Origin: Pseudomonas faucium
GTDB lineage: Bacteria; Pseudomonadota; Gammaproteobacteria; Pseudomonadales; Pseudomonadaceae
Assembly (NCBI RefSeq): GCF_021602585.1
Contig: NZ_BQIP01000006.1
Span: 62,001-126,000 of the forward strand
Length of the DNA: 64,000 nucleotides
Direction: 5' to 3'
Shown here: one piece after another, positions 27,128-38,497 of the stretch
How the letters are laid out: every line of letters begins with the position of its first letter
Position numbering within the stretch: position 1 is the first letter of the stretch
The notes under the pieces: model-generated
Databases searched by the model: none
Told to the model about the DNA's origin: nothing
What the model saw: only the letters and a program-made list of their open reading frames with translations
Program-made: the position numbers and the translations under genes

Positions 27128-28004
27128 CGAACTTCTGCCGATCGGTGAACTGGCCCGCCTCACCGGCGTGAACCCGGTAACCCTGCGTGCCTGGGAGCGG
27201 CGCTATGGCCTGCTCAAACCGCAGCGCACCGCCAAGGGCCATCGCTTGTACCCAAGCGAGCAGGTCGAGCGGGTCAAAGCGATCCTCGCCTGGCTGCAGC
27301 GCGGTGCATCGGTGGGCCAGGTCCGCGACCTGCTCGACAAGCCCGCCGCCGTTGCCCCCCAGGGCGACTGGCAGGCGCGCCAGGCACAGCTGATCGAGGC
27401 CATTGCCAACCTTTCCCAGCGCGCCCTCGACCAGCAATTGAACCAGGCCATGGCGCTCTACCCTGCCATCACCTTGTGCGAACAGCTGCTGCTGCCGTTG
27501 CTGGACAGCCTGGCACTGCGCTGGCGCAGCTATTTCAATGCCCAGCTCGAGCAGGTGTTCTTCCACACCTGGCTACGCAGCAAGCTGGGCGCCCGCGTCT
27601 ACCACGACAACCTGCTGCTGCAGGGGCCTGCGGTACTGCTCGCCGAAGACGCCGGGCAGCCCTTCGACCCTGGCCTGTGGCTGTGCGCCTGGCTGCTGAC
27701 CAGCAATGGCATCCCGGTCGAAGTGCTGGAGCAGCCCGTCAGCGGTGCACTGCTGCAGCGCGCGGTCAGCGTATTGCAACCGCGAGCGCTGCTGCTGCAC
27801 CTGGGGCCGCGAATCGATGCCAAAGCCCTGCAACGCACGCTGCAGGGCATTACCTGCGTGAAATTGCTCGGGGGCGCCACGGTGTCCCTTCATCGCGCAC
27901 AACTGCAATCTTTCGAACTTTCCCATCTGTACCTGTTCGACAGTCCACAGGCAGCATTGCGTTTGCTGCAACACCCTGAACACCCGCCTGCCGAGATGAC
28001 TTGA
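27117..28004 (+). CDS. MerR-family LitR/CarH-like light-responsive regulator, class II type (295 aa)
   Basis: The N-terminal MerR winged helix (LLPIGELARLTGVNPVTLRAWERRYGL, residues 6-32) is followed by a helical region and a Rossmann-like C-terminal half, the CarH/LitR layout. The usual CarH cobalamin contacts are not seen. In place of W-x9-EH the sequence has RWRSYFNAQLEQ, with Gln for His, and no DxHxxG motif is present. This agrees with class II LitR proteins such as PplR1 of P. putida. It probably represses its own operon in the dark by binding the box at 26105. It overlaps rudS and is followed by phrB after two bases. Confidence 0.85.
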   Translation: MRSDELLPIGELARLTGVNPVTLRAWERRYGLLKPQRTAKGHRLYPSEQVERVKAILAWLQRGASVGQVRDLLDKPAAVAPQGDWQARQAQLIEAIANLSQRALDQQLNQAMALYPAITLCEQLLLPLLDSLALRWRSYFNAQLEQVFFHTWLRSKLGARVYHDNLLLQGPAVLLAEDAGQPFDPGLWLCAWLLTSNGIPVEVLEQPVSGALLQRAVSVLQPRALLLHLGPRIDAKALQRTLQGITCVKLLGGATVSLHRAQLQSFELSHLYLFDSPQAALRLLQHPEHPPAEMT

Positions 28005-28006
28005 CC

Positions 28007-29449
28007 ATGCAATTGATCTGGTTGCGCACTGACCTGCGCATCGACGACAACACCGCCCTGAGCGCCGCCGCCGAGCGAGGCCCGGTAGTGGCCCTGTGGC
28101 TGGCCAGCCCGGGCCAGTGGCAGGCCCATGATGATGCGCCGTGCAAGGTCGACTTCTGGCTGCGCAACCTGCGCGACCTGCGCCACTCGCTGGACGCGCT
28201 CAACATCCCGCTGCTGATCCGCAAGATCGACACCTGGGATGAAGCCGCCGCCAGCGTGCTCGAGGTTTGCCGCCAGCACGCCATCGAGGCGGTGCACTGG
28301 AACGATGAATACGGCATCAACGAGCAGCGGCGCGACCAGGCTACCCGCAAGCACCTGCAGGCAGCCGGCATCCAGGCCCACAGCTACCTGGACCAGCTGC
28401 TGTTTCGCCCCGGCACACTGCTGACCCGTGCGGGCGACTACTTCCAGGTGTTCGGCCAGTTCAAGAAAGCCTGCCTCGAGCACCTGCACCGCAGCCTGCC
28501 GGCACTGGCCCCGCGGGTGAAAGCACAAGCGCCGCTGGACATCGCCAGCGACCCGATCCCGCAACATATCGACGGTTTCGAAAAGCCACCCCGCGCCCTC
28601 AGCGACCACTGGCCTGCCGGCGAAACACAAGCGCAAGCGCGGCTGACGCGGTTTCTCGACGAAACCGTGGAGGACTACCAGCACCTGCGCGACCTGCCCG
28701 CCGTACCCGGCACCAGCCAGCTCTCGGCTTACCTGGCCGCCGGCGTGATATCGCCCCGGCAATGCCTGCATGCGGCCCTGGCCAGCAACCGGGGCGAATT
28801 CGACAGCGGCAGCAGCGGCATCCAGACCTGGATCAACGAGCTGCTTTGGCGTGAGTTCTACAAGCACATCCTCAGCGGTTATCCACAGGTGTCACGGCAC
28901 CGCGCCTTCCGCGCCCACACCGAGGCCCTGCCCTGGCGCGATGCCCCCGACGACCTGCAAGCCTGGAAAGAGGGGCGCACCGGTTTCCCGCTGATCGACG
29001 CCGCCATGCGCCAACTGCTGCATACCGGCTGGATGCACAACCGCCTGCGCATGGTGGTGGCCATGTTCCTCAGCAAGAACCTGCTGATCGACTGGCGCCT
29101 GGGCGAGCGCCACTTCATGCGCCACCTGATCGACGGTGACCTGGCTGCCAACAATGGCGGCTGGCAGTGGAGCGCCTCCACCGGCACCGACGCCGTGCCC
29201 TATTTCCGGCTGTTCAACCCCATTTCCCAGTCACAGCGCTTCGACCCACAAGGGCGCTTTATCCGCCAATGGTTACCAGAATTGAGCCTTTGCGATAACA
29301 AAACTATTCATCAGCCGATGAAATCGGCGGATCTGTTGTCTATCAATAGCTATTACAGTCCAATCGTCGATCTCGGAAGTAGTCGTCAGCGTGCACTGGA
29401 GGCGTTCAAAAGCCTTCCACGCCGGCAGGAGCAGAGGGCAGCATATTGA
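28007..29449 (+). CDS. phrB: Deoxyribodipyrimidine photolyase (class I CPD photolyase)
   Basis: A 480-residue flavoprotein. The N-terminal antenna domain begins LIWLRTDLRIDDNTALS. The C-terminal FAD domain has the signatures SQLSAYLAAGVISPRQCL, WINELLWREFYKHIL, TGWMHNRLRMVVAMFLSKNLLIDW and NNGGWQWSASTGTDAVPYFRLFNP. It uses blue or near-UV light to split cyclobutane pyrimidine dimers. Start ATG 28007 lies two bases after the regulator stop, and the SDR start overlaps its stop (TTGA). The operon places repair under the light regulator. Confidence 0.95.
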   Translation: MQLIWLRTDLRIDDNTALSAAAERGPVVALWLASPGQWQAHDDAPCKVDFWLRNLRDLRHSLDALNIPLLIRKIDTWDEAAASVLEVCRQHAIEAVHWNDEYGINEQRRDQATRKHLQAAGIQAHSYLDQLLFRPGTLLTRAGDYFQVFGQFKKACLEHLHRSLPALAPRVKAQAPLDIASDPIPQHIDGFEKPPRALSDHWPAGETQAQARLTRFLDETVEDYQHLRDLPAVPGTSQLSAYLAAGVISPRQCLHAALASNRGEFDSGSSGIQTWINELLWREFYKHILSGYPQVSRHRAFRAHTEALPWRDAPDDLQAWKEGRTGFPLIDAAMRQLLHTGWMHNRLRMVVAMFLSKNLLIDWRLGERHFMRHLIDGDLAANNGGWQWSASTGTDAVPYFRLFNPISQSQRFDPQGRFIRQWLPELSLCDNKTIHQPMKSADLLSINSYYSPIVDLGSSRQRALEAFKSLPRRQEQRAAY

Positions 29450-30144
29450 ATAACTCGCGAACGTTCTGGGTCACGGGAGCAACCAACGGGCTGGGCTTGG
29501 CCTTGGTCGAGCGATTGCTCGAACTGGGCCACCGGGTTGCCGCCAGCGGCAAGGACGGCGAAGCACTGGATGCCTTGGCCTCGCGCCACGGCAGCAAGCT
29601 GCTGCGCCTGCCCTGGCAGTTGCACGATGAGGAGCAGGCGGCCAGCGCCTGCCAGCAGCTGTGCCATGCCTGGGGCACGCTGGACAGCCTGATCATCAAT
29701 GCCGGCACCAGTGATTACCTGGCCGACGATGTAGCCGACAGCGAGCTGTTCGAGACCATCGTCAGCAGCAACCAACTGGCCGGTGAACATTGCCTGAGCA
29801 AGGTCCTGCCGTTGCTGGCCAAGGGCGATTCACCGCAAGTGATGGCCATCTTCAACCGCTATTCGGCGTTGCAGCTGCATTCACCCACCCAGGTAAGCGC
29901 AGGCTGGAACAACATGCCCCAGTGGCTGCGCGAGGAACGTGACGAGCTTGAGGAGCTGGGGATCGACCTGACGGTGGTGGCGCCACATTCACTCAAGACC
30001 CCGGTGACCTCCGCCCAGGCCGCCCCCGATGCCTGGACGCCACAGAGTGCCGCAGAGGAATTGCTGCGGCGCTTGCCGCTGCGTGAACCTGAACTGGTGC
30101 TGGAGGTACTCGACTTGAGTGCCTTGTGGCCACTGTCACGCTGA
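29446..30144 (+). CDS. SDR family oxidoreductase, TTG start (232 aa)
   Basis: A classical short-chain dehydrogenase with TGATNGLGLALVERLL (residues 10-25) and INAGTSDY. The usual catalytic YxxxK is not obvious: the region after the Ser position reads FNRYSALQLHS, so the enzyme may be divergent or inactive. The only start that keeps the glycine motif is a TTG at 29446, overlapping the phrB stop, with AGAGGG upstream. It is the last gene of the light operon and ends two bases from the convergent murI stop. The substrate is unknown. Confidence 0.78.
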   Translation: MNNSRTFWVTGATNGLGLALVERLLELGHRVAASGKDGEALDALASRHGSKLLRLPWQLHDEEQAASACQQLCHAWGTLDSLIINAGTSDYLADDVADSELFETIVSSNQLAGEHCLSKVLPLLAKGDSPQVMAIFNRYSALQLHSPTQVSAGWNNMPQWLREERDELEELGIDLTVVAPHSLKTPVTSAQAAPDAWTPQSAAEELLRRLPLREPELVLEVLDLSALWPLSR

Positions 30145-30146
30145 TG

Positions 30147-30944
30147 CTATTGCTCGAAGCGCTGCACCGGGCTCGCTTCGTGCCACAGCACAGGCAGGAC
30201 GCTGCTCAGCGACCGAGGCTCGGCACTGCTCCAGAACGCCGCCGGCTGCGCGGGCCCTTCGGCCAGCAGGTCGCGGGCGGCCAGCAGGCGTTGCAGCTGG
30301 CGCGCCACGGCAGCACCGGTGTCGATGATCGCCACGTCGGCGGGCACCATGGTCGCCAGCAGCGGGCGCAGGAAGGGGTAATGCGTGCAGCCGAGGATCA
30401 GCGTGTCGCAACCGGCGGCCAGCAACGGCTGCACATAGCCTTGCAGCAGCTGGCGCAACGGCGCGCTGTCCAGGTCGCCCGTCTCGATCAACTCGACCAG
30501 CCCTGGGCAGGGCTGGGTGACCACCTGCACATCACTGGCGAAACGGTCGAGCAACGCTGCAAACTTGGCGCTTTGCAGGGTGCCGGTGGTGGCCAGTACC
30601 CCGACTACGCCAGTACGGGTGGCAGCGGCAGCCGGCTTGACGGCAGGCTCCATGCACACCAGCGGCCAGTCGGGGTAGCGCTCACGCAGGTCGGCCGCCG
30701 CCGCCACTGTCGCCGTGTTGCAGGCCAACACCAGGGCCTTGGCCCCCTGGGCGCGGAAGAATTCGGCAATGCGCCGGCAACGCTCGCGGATGTACTCCGG
30801 GGATTTCTCGCCATAGGGCACATGGCCGCAATCGGCCACGTAGCGTAGCGATTCGTTGGGCAGTAGGCGCTGGATCTCGGCCAGTACCGACAAGCCGCCG
30901 ACGCCCGAGTCCATCACGCCGACCGGCGCCGAGCGCTCAAGCAT
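30147..30944 (-). CDS. murI: Glutamate racemase
   Basis: A 265-residue enzyme with the catalytic pair Cys75 ([10 protein letters not shown]) and the later Cys in [11 protein letters not shown], plus [12 protein letters not shown] near the start. It supplies D-glutamate for peptidoglycan. The ATG at 30944 overlaps the end of moeB by eight bases; a longer reading frame upstream is moeB in another frame. It is last in the hemA-prfA-prmC-moeB-murI operon and converges on the SDR gene with a two-base gap. Confidence 0.93.
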   Translation of the reverse strand: MLERSAPVGVMDSGVGGLSVLAEIQRLLPNESLRYVADCGHVPYGEKSPEYIRERCRRIAEFFRAQGAKALVLACNTATVAAAADLRERYPDWPLVCMEPAVKPAAAATRTGVVGVLATTGTLQSAKFAALLDRFASDVQVVTQPCPGLVELIETGDLDSAPLRQLLQGYVQPLLAAGCDTLILGCTHYPFLRPLLATMVPADVAIIDTGAAVARQLQRLLAARDLLAEGPAQPAAFWSSAEPRSLSSVLPVLWHEASPVQRFEQ

Positions 30945-31692
30945 CGCGCTGCCCGCACACGGCGCAGGCCGGGTCGCGCTTGACCCGCAGTTCGCGCAGG
31001 CGGGTGCCGAGGGCATCGATCAGCAGCAGCCGGCCCACCAGCGGCTCGCCAAAACCGGCCAGCAACTTCATCGCCTCCAGCGCCTGCAGGCTACCGACCA
31101 GGCCGACCAGCGGGCCGATCACCCCTGCCTCGCTGCAGGTCAGCTCGGCTTCGCTGCCATGGCCATACAGGCAGTGGTAGCAAGGGCTGTAGTCACGCCG
31201 TGGGTCGAACACCGACAACTGCCCTTCCAGGCGAATCGCCGCGCCGCTGACCAGCGGCTTGCCCTTGGCGAAACAGGCGGCGTTGACCGCCTCGCGGGTG
31301 GCGAAGTTGTCGGAGCAGTCGAGCACCAGGTCCACCGCCGCCACGGCGGCGGCCAGGGAATCTTCATCCAGCGCCTGGCGGTGGGCCACCAGGCTGATCT
31401 CGGGGTTGATCGCCTGCAGGCGCTGCAGCGCCGAGTCCACCTTGCTCATGCCAACGCTGTCGCTGTCATGCATGACCTGGCGCTGCAGGTTGGTCAGGTC
31501 GACGGTATCGAAGTCGGCAAGGTGCAGTTCACCCACCCCCGCCGCGGCCAGGTACAGCGCCACCGGCGAGCCGAGCCCACCCAGCCCGACGATCAGCGCC
31601 TTGCTGCGCTTGAGCCGCAGTTGGCCGTCGATATCGACCTGTGCCAGCAGAATCTGCCGGCTGTAACGCAACAGTTCCTGATCGCTCAACAT
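30937..31692 (-). CDS. moeB: ThiF/MoeB family adenylyltransferase
   Basis: A 251-residue E1-like protein with the ATP site [21 protein letters not shown], the [14 protein letters not shown] block, and zinc-binding cysteine pairs CYHCLYG and CAVCG. It adenylates the C-terminal glycine of a MoaD- or ThiS-like carrier; the operon gives no partner, so MoeB versus ThiF use is open. Its start overlaps the prmC stop by seven bases. Confidence 0.87.
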   Translation of the reverse strand: MLSDQELLRYSRQILLAQVDIDGQLRLKRSKALIVGLGGLGSPVALYLAAAGVGELHLADFDTVDLTNLQRQVMHDSDSVGMSKVDSALQRLQAINPEISLVAHRQALDEDSLAAAVAAVDLVLDCSDNFATREAVNAACFAKGKPLVSGAAIRLEGQLSVFDPRRDYSPCYHCLYGHGSEAELTCSEAGVIGPLVGLVGSLQALEAMKLLAGFGEPLVGRLLLIDALGTRLRELRVKRDPACAVCGQRDA

Positions 31693-32515
31693 GGCAGACG
31701 CCCCAAGGAAATACGTTCATGGCCACCAAGGTCGGTGCGGCTGGCAACCTCGATGAAACCTTGCCCGGCCAGCAGCTCGCGCACGGCCGCAGCCTGGTCG
31801 TAACCATGTTCGAGCAGCAGCCAGCCCCCTGGCAACAGGTAACCTGGCGCCTGGCTGACGATCAGCCGCAGGTCGTCCAGGCCGTCGGCCCCGGCGACCA
31901 GCGCGCTGCTGGGCTCGAAGCGCACATCGCCAGCGACCAGGTGCGGGTCTTCGGCGGCGATGTAGGGCGGGTTGCTCAGGATCATGTCGAAGCGCTGGCC
32001 GGCCAGGTTGCCGAACCAGTGGCTGGCCAGCACCTGCACATTGCCAAGGCCCAGGCGCTGACGATTGCGCTCGGCCAGGGCCACCGCCTCGTCCACCCGG
32101 TCCACGGCCGTGACCTGCCAGGCCGGGCATTCGCTGGCCAGGGCCAGGGCGATGGCTCCGGTGCCGGTGCCAAGGTCGAGCACCCGCGCGGGGGCCGCCG
32201 GCTGCAGCTCGAGCGCCGTTTCCACCAGCAATTCGGTGTCGGGGCGCGGAATCAGCGTGTGCGGGGCCACCTCCAGGTCGAGCTTCCAGAAGCCCTGCTG
32301 CCCGAGGATGTAGGCCACCGGCTCGCCGCCGCGGCGGCGCGCCAGGTAGCCGGCGTAGGTGTCGGCATCTTCACTGCTGACGATGCGCTCGGGCCAGGTG
32401 TGCAGGTAGCTGCGCGACTTGCCGATGGCAGCGGCCAGCAGCAGTTCGGCATCCAGGCGCTCGGTCGGCGAGTCTGGCAACTGCGCGTTGCGCAGCAAGC
32501 TGGCAATGATGGTCA

Positions 32516-32516
<1 letters not shown>
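31686..32516 (-). CDS. prmC: Peptide chain release factor N5-glutamine methyltransferase
   Basis: A 276-residue SAM methyltransferase with VLDLGTGTGAIALALA and the catalytic NPPYIAAEDPH motif. It methylates the glutamine of the GGQ loop in RF1 and RF2. It sits directly after prfA, its substrate gene, with a one-base overlap (TGATG), so enzyme and substrate are made together. Confidence 0.95.
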
Positions 32517-33594
<1,078 letters not shown>

Positions 33595-33598
<4 letters not shown>

Positions 33599-34872
33599 TG
33601 CGGGGATTTGTCCGTCGAGCCCTCGTTGAGGGCAAAGAGTTCCTGGGCCATGGCCAGCGCATCGAGGCGGCCCTCGGCCGAGAGCTTTTTCAGTTGCACG
33701 CTGGGCGCATGCAGGAGTTTGTTGGTCAGCCCCCGGGCCAGTTGGGCCAGTACGTCTTCGGGGTTGCCGCCGTTGGCCAGCAGGCGCTGGGCCTTTTGCA
33801 GTTCTTCGTCGCGCAGGCGCTCGCTTTGCTGGCGGTAGGCGCGCAGCACGTCCACCGCGGCCAGCTCGCGCAGGCGCGCCATGAAGTCCTCGGCGCCTAC
33901 CGACACCAGCTCTTCGGCAGCCTGGGCCGCGCCCTGGCGGCTCTTGAGGTTTTCAGCGACCACTTCGTGCAGGTCATCGACGGTGTACAGGTAGACGTCG
34001 TCGAGCTCGCCGACTTCCGGCTCGATGTCGCGCGGCACGGCGATATCGACCATGAAGATCGGCTTGTGCCGGCGCTGCTTCAGCGCGCTTTCCACGGCGC
34101 CCTTGCCGAGGATCGGCAACTGGCTGGCGGTGGAGCTGATGACGATGTCGCTGTGGGCCAGCTCCTGGGGAATATCGGCCAGCAGCACGGCATGGGCACC
34201 GAACTGCTCGGCGAGGGTGCTGGCCCGCTCCAGGGTACGGTTGGCCACGACGATGCGGCGCACGCCCTGCTCATGCAGGTGGCGGGCAACCAGGGTGATG
34301 GTTTCGCCGGCCCCGATCAGCAGCGCCTGGCTGCGGCCCAGGTCGCTGAAGATCTGCTTGGCCAGGCTCACCGCAGCGAAGGCCACCGACACCGGGTTTT
34401 CGCCGATCGCGGTGTCGGTGCGCACCTGCTTGGCGGCGCTGAAGGTGGCCTGGAACAGGCGCCCGAGCAGCGGGCCGATGGTGCCGGCCTCACGCGCGAC
34501 GGCGTAGGCCGACTTCATCTGGCCGAGGATCTGCGGCTCGCCCAGCACCAGCGAGTCGAGGCCCGAAGCCACCCGCATCATGTGCCTGACGGCGTCGTGC
34601 TCCTCGTGGACGTAGGCACTGGCGCGCAGCTCGTCCAGGCTCAGCCGGTGGTATTCGGCCAGCCACTTGAGCACAGCGTCGGAAGACAGGTGGTCCTGCT
34701 CTATATAGAGCTCGCTGCGGTTGCAGGTGGACAGGATCGCCGCCTCACGGCTGGCGGTCAGTCGGCAGAGCTGCTGCAGGGCGTCGACCAGCTGCTCTGG
34801 GGTAAACGCCACGCGCTCGCGTACGTCTACCGAGGCAGTCTTATGGTTGATACCAAGTGCAAGAAAGGCCAT
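33595..34872 (-). CDS. hemA: Glutamyl-tRNA reductase
   Basis: A 425-residue enzyme with the catalytic Cys50 in [10 protein letters not shown], the NADPH site [17 protein letters not shown] and the C-terminal dimerisation domain. It makes glutamate-1-semialdehyde, the first step of tetrapyrrole synthesis in the C5 pathway. It leads the five-gene operon with prfA, prmC, moeB and murI. Start [13 protein letters not shown] is typical. The hemA promoter must lie in the 417-base divergent region. Confidence 0.97.
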
Positions 34873-35289
34873 GCAAGGTCGCTGGTTGTGACGGGAAGCC
34901 GATAATTGTCCTCTTTCGCAGGTTTTAGAACAACCACCGTTCGCTATTGGGCTGATAGCACCTGCCTGGGCGGTGCCCTGCCTAACGCCAGCATCACCCT
35001 TCTATCGCTGATAATTCTCGAAGGCCTCACAAGGTATTTCGAACGAGGTTAATGCAATAGTGAAAGAGGCGAGCGGACCAGGCATTGACAGTAGCATGCT
35101 CGCCTCAACAAAGCCTGGCAGCCTCACTCTCTGGCCTCCCCCTTCGACCTATCCCCCAGAACCTCCACCCACCCGAATGGTCCGACCCTTACAGCCCCGC
35201 GCTGTAAACCACGACCTTCGCAGGTGGGTTTGCCCCCGCGCTTGTGTCATCATGCTCCGACCGCCGGTAAGTCTTCTAAGCCTCCTTAT
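34873..35289. other. Divergent promoter region between hemA and the TPR lipoprotein gene
   Basis: A 417-base gene-free region drives hemA to the left and the TPR-lolB-ispE series to the right. I see no certain promoter or operator. No strong Shine-Dalgarno precedes the TPR gene start. Confidence 0.5.
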
Positions 35290-37011
35290 ATGAACAGACC
35301 TTACGCATTGCTGCTTGCCTTCGCCCTGCTCCAGGGCTGCCAGAGCCTGGCCCCGAAAAGTGCCGAGCCTCCCGTCGCCGAGGCCGGCAAAGGCGAGGCG
35401 CAAAAGCCCGTGGTGTATGGGTCGTTCACGCAAGACACGCTGTACAGCCTGCTGGTCGCCGAGCTTGCCGGGCAGCGCAACCGTTTCGACATCGCCCTGG
35501 CCAACTACACCGACCAGGCCGCCAAGACCCAGGACCCCGGCGTGTCCGAGCGCGCCTACCGCATCGCCGAGTACCTCGGCGCCGATGAGCCGGCGCTGGA
35601 CAATGCCCTGGTCTGGGCCCGCAACGACCCGCAGAACCTCGACGCCCAGCGCGCCGCCGCCATCCAGCTGGCGCGCGCCGGCCGCTACGACGACTCCATG
35701 ACCTATATGGAGAAGGTGCTGCAGGGCCAAGGCGACACCCACTTCGACTTCCTCGCCCTGTCGGCCGCCGAAACCGACCAGAGCACCCGCGACGGCCTGA
35801 TGCAAAGCTTCGACCGCCTGCTGGTCAAATACCCGGACAACAGCCAACTGGTGTTCGGCAAAGCCTTGCTGTTGAACCAGGACGGCAAGGCCGAAGAGGC
35901 CCTGGAGCTGCTCGAAGCACACCCATCGAATGATGGCGAAATCGCCCCGATCCTGCTCCGCGCCCGCCTGCTCCAGGCCCTGGACCGCGGCTCCGAGGCA
36001 CTGCCGCTGCTGCGCGGGGCGATCCGCGACAACCCCGACGACAAGCGCCTGCGCCTGACCTACGCGCGCACGCTGGTCGAACAGGACCGCATGGCCGACG
36101 CCAAGGCCGAGTTCATCAGCCTGGTGCAGGAATACCCCGATGACGACGAGCTGCGTTACTCCCTGGCCCTGGTGTGCCTGGAGAACAAGGACTGGGACGA
36201 GGCCGAGAGCTACCTGCGCGAGCTGATCGAACGCGACAGCAACGTCGATGCCGCGCACCTGAACCTGGGCCGTATCGCCGAGGAACGCCACGACCCGGCG
36301 GGCGCCCTGCGCGAATATGCCCTGGTCGGCCCCGGCCCCGATTACCTGCCGGCGCAACTGCGCCAGGCCGACATCCTCATCGCCAACGGCCGCGGCACCG
36401 AAGCCTCGCGCCAGCTCGCCGCCGCCCGCGAGGCGCAGCCGGAGATCGCCGTCCAGCTCTACCTGATCGAGTCGGAGAGCTACAGCAACAACAACAAGGA
36501 CGCCCAGGCCAACCAGGTGCTGCAGCAAGCCCTGCAGCACTACCCGGACGACCTCAACCTGCTCTACACCCGCGCCATGCTGGCCGAAAAGCGTGACGAC
36601 CTGCCGCAGATGGAGAAAGACCTGCGCGCCATCATCGCCCGCGAGCCGGAAAACGCCATGGCCCTGAACGCCCTGGGCTACACCCTGGCTGACCGCACCA
36701 CCCGCTATGCCGAAGCCAAGGCGCTGATCGACAAGGCCCACCAGCTCACCCCGGACGACCCCGCCGTGCTCGACAGCCTCGGCTGGGTCGCCTATCGCCT
36801 GGGCAACCTCGACGAAGCCGAACGCTACCTGCGCCAGGCGCTGGAGCGCTTCCCCGACCATGAAGTGGCCGCCCACCTGGGCGAAGTCCTCTGGGCCAAC
36901 GGCAAGCGCCGCGAAGCCCGCCAGGTCTGGGCCAAGGCCTTCGAGGCCCAGCCAGACAGCCCTATCCTGCGCAAGACGGTATTGCGCCTGACCGGATCCG
37001 AGACCCTTTAA
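35290..37011 (+). CDS. TPR-repeat outer-membrane lipoprotein (573 aa)
   Basis: A lipoprotein signal ([17 protein letters not shown]) precedes about a dozen degenerate tetratricopeptide repeats. Clear units are [39 protein letters not shown] and the unit ending [16 protein letters not shown]. It corresponds by position to PA4667 of P. aeruginosa, a conserved protein of unclear role upstream of lolB. The open frame extends 22 codons upstream, but the lipobox fixes the ATG at 35290. lolB starts four bases after the stop. Confidence 0.85.
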   Translation: MNRPYALLLAFALLQGCQSLAPKSAEPPVAEAGKGEAQKPVVYGSFTQDTLYSLLVAELAGQRNRFDIALANYTDQAAKTQDPGVSERAYRIAEYLGADEPALDNALVWARNDPQNLDAQRAAAIQLARAGRYDDSMTYMEKVLQGQGDTHFDFLALSAAETDQSTRDGLMQSFDRLLVKYPDNSQLVFGKALLLNQDGKAEEALELLEAHPSNDGEIAPILLRARLLQALDRGSEALPLLRGAIRDNPDDKRLRLTYARTLVEQDRMADAKAEFISLVQEYPDDDELRYSLALVCLENKDWDEAESYLRELIERDSNVDAAHLNLGRIAEERHDPAGALREYALVGPGPDYLPAQLRQADILIANGRGTEASRQLAAAREAQPEIAVQLYLIESESYSNNNKDAQANQVLQQALQHYPDDLNLLYTRAMLAEKRDDLPQMEKDLRAIIAREPENAMALNALGYTLADRTTRYAEAKALIDKAHQLTPDDPAVLDSLGWVAYRLGNLDEAERYLRQALERFPDHEVAAHLGEVLWANGKRREARQVWAKAFEAQPDSPILRKTVLRLTGSETL

Positions 37012-37015
37012 CGCC

Positions 37016-37633
37016 ATGTTCTTGCGCCATTGCATCACCTTCACCCTGATTGCCCTGCTGGCCGGCTGTGCCGGCTTCGGTAGCCGCGAAGCCCTGCAGG
37101 GCCACGGCGACCCACAGCAGTGGCGTGCCCATAAAGAGCAGTTGAGCAGCCTCGACGGCTGGCAGATCAACGGCAAGGTCGGCATCCGCGCCCCGCGCGA
37201 CTCCGGCAGCGGCACCTTGTTCTGGCTGCAACGCCAGGACTACTACGACATTCGCCTGGCCGGCCCGCTCGGCCGTGGCGCCGCACGCCTGACCGGCCGC
37301 CCCGGCGGCGTGGTGCTGGAAGTGGCCAACCAGGGCCGCTTCGAAGCCACCAGCCCCGAGGCGCTGTTGGAAGAACAGCTCGGCTGGCAACTGCCGGTGT
37401 CGCACCTGGTCTGGTGGGTCCGCGGCCTGCCCGCCCCCGACAGCAAGAGCAAGCTGACCCTGGACGGCGACAGCCGCCTGGCCAGCCTCGAGCAGGATGG
37501 CTGGCAGGTGCAGTACCTGAGCTACACCGAGCAGAACGGCTACTGGCTGCCCGAGCGCCTGAAGCTGCACGGCAAGGACCTGGACGTGACCCTGGTGGTC
37601 AAGGACTGGCAACCTCGCCAGCTGGGGCACTGA
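37016..37633 (+). CDS. lolB: Outer-membrane lipoprotein receptor LolB
   Basis: A 205-residue lipoprotein with a signal ending LLAG-C and the LolB pattern [20 protein letters not shown], followed by [19 protein letters not shown]. LolB accepts lipoproteins from LolA and places them in the outer membrane. The order lolB-ispE-prs is usual in gammaproteobacteria. The ispE ATG lies three bases after its stop. Confidence 0.94.
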   Translation: MFLRHCITFTLIALLAGCAGFGSREALQGHGDPQQWRAHKEQLSSLDGWQINGKVGIRAPRDSGSGTLFWLQRQDYYDIRLAGPLGRGAARLTGRPGGVVLEVANQGRFEATSPEALLEEQLGWQLPVSHLVWWVRGLPAPDSKSKLTLDGDSRLASLEQDGWQVQYLSYTEQNGYWLPERLKLHGKDLDVTLVVKDWQPRQLGH

Positions 37634-37636
37634 GCC

Positions 37637-38497
37637 ATGCACGAACTTACCCTGCCCGCCCCGGCCAAGCTGAATCTGTGGCTGCACATCATCGGCCGCC
37701 GCCCCGACGGCTACCACGAGCTGGAAACCGTGTTCCAGTTCCTCGACCACGGCGACGAGCTGACCTTCGCCGTGCGTGACGATGGCGTCATTCACCTGCA
37801 CACCGAAATCGCGGCGGTGCCCCACGACAGCAACCTGATCGTGCGCGCCGCGCGCAAGTTGCAGGAACAGTCCGGCACGCGCCTGGGCGCCGACATCTGG
37901 CTGAACAAGGTATTGCCCATGGGCGGCGGCATCGGCGGCGGCAGCTCGGATGCCGCCACTACCCTGCTGGCACTGGCGCACCTGTGGCAACTGGATTGGG
38001 ACGAAGATCGCCTGGCAGCGCTGGGCCTGACGCTGGGTGCCGACGTGCCGGTATTCGTGCGCGGCCACGCCGCCTTCGCCCAGGGCGTGGGCGAGCAACT
38101 CACCCCGGTCGACCCGCACGAGCCCTGGTATGTCGTGCTGGTGCCGCAAGTGTCTGTCAGCACAGTAGAAATTTTTTCACATCCGCAGTTGACACGTGAT
38201 TCCCTCCCCCTTAAGATGCGCCCCGTTCCCGAGGGAAACAGTCGAAATGACTGCCAACCGGTGGTAGAGCAGAGTTACCCAGAAGTTCGCAATGCGTTGA
38301 ATTCATTGGGTAAATTCACAGATGCTCGGCTTACCGGAACTGGAAGTTGTGTGTTTGGGGCCTTCCCAAGCAAAGCCGAAGCTGATAAAGTTCTGGCCCT
38401 TCTTTCAGTGACCCAAACAGGGTTTGTGGCGAAAGGAAGCAATGTTTCGATGTTGCATCGCAAGCTGCAAAGTCTGGTCAAGAAGTCGAGTGCCTAG
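37637..38497 (+). CDS. ispE: 4-diphosphocytidyl-2-C-methyl-D-erythritol kinase
   Basis: A 286-residue GHMP kinase with [22 protein letters not shown] at the start and the ATP loop [19 protein letters not shown] (about 92-110), plus [13 protein letters not shown] late. It phosphorylates CDP-methylerythritol in the MEP isoprenoid pathway. The last third (from about 38160) is clearly less GC-rich, with many A- and T-ending codons, unlike the first two thirds. That segment also contains a canonical sigma-70 promoter for the tRNA-Gln and prs genes downstream. Confidence 0.95.
   Translation: MHELTLPAPAKLNLWLHIIGRRPDGYHELETVFQFLDHGDELTFAVRDDGVIHLHTEIAAVPHDSNLIVRAARKLQEQSGTRLGADIWLNKVLPMGGGIGGGSSDAATTLLALAHLWQLDWDEDRLAALGLTLGADVPVFVRGHAAFAQGVGEQLTPVDPHEPWYVVLVPQVSVSTVEIFSHPQLTRDSLPLKMRPVPEGNSRNDCQPVVEQSYPEVRNALNSLGKFTDARLTGTGSCVFGAFPSKAEADKVLALLSVTQTGFVAKGSNVSMLHRKLQSLVKKSSA
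38189..38217 (+). promoter_or_regulatory. Sigma-70 promoter inside ispE for tRNA-Gln/prs
   Basis: TTGACA (38189-38194), exactly 17 bases, TAAGAT (38212-38217), then the GC-rich discriminator GCGCCCCG typical of stringently controlled stable-RNA promoters. An A/T-rich tract (GAAATTTTTTC) lies just upstream like an UP element. It sits within the ispE coding region, about 300 bases before tRNA-Gln. Confidence 0.8.

Noticed and set aside
28007-28007. A TTG start two codons before phrB
   Set aside because: It overlaps the stop of the regulator gene; the ATG at 28007 gives the standard photolyase N-terminus.
38253-38330. A tRNA-like D-arm string (CGGTGGTAGAGCAGAG) within ispE, considered as a tRNA relic
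   Set aside because: No matching acceptor, anticodon or T stems can be formed, and the encoded residues are conserved parts of IspE.
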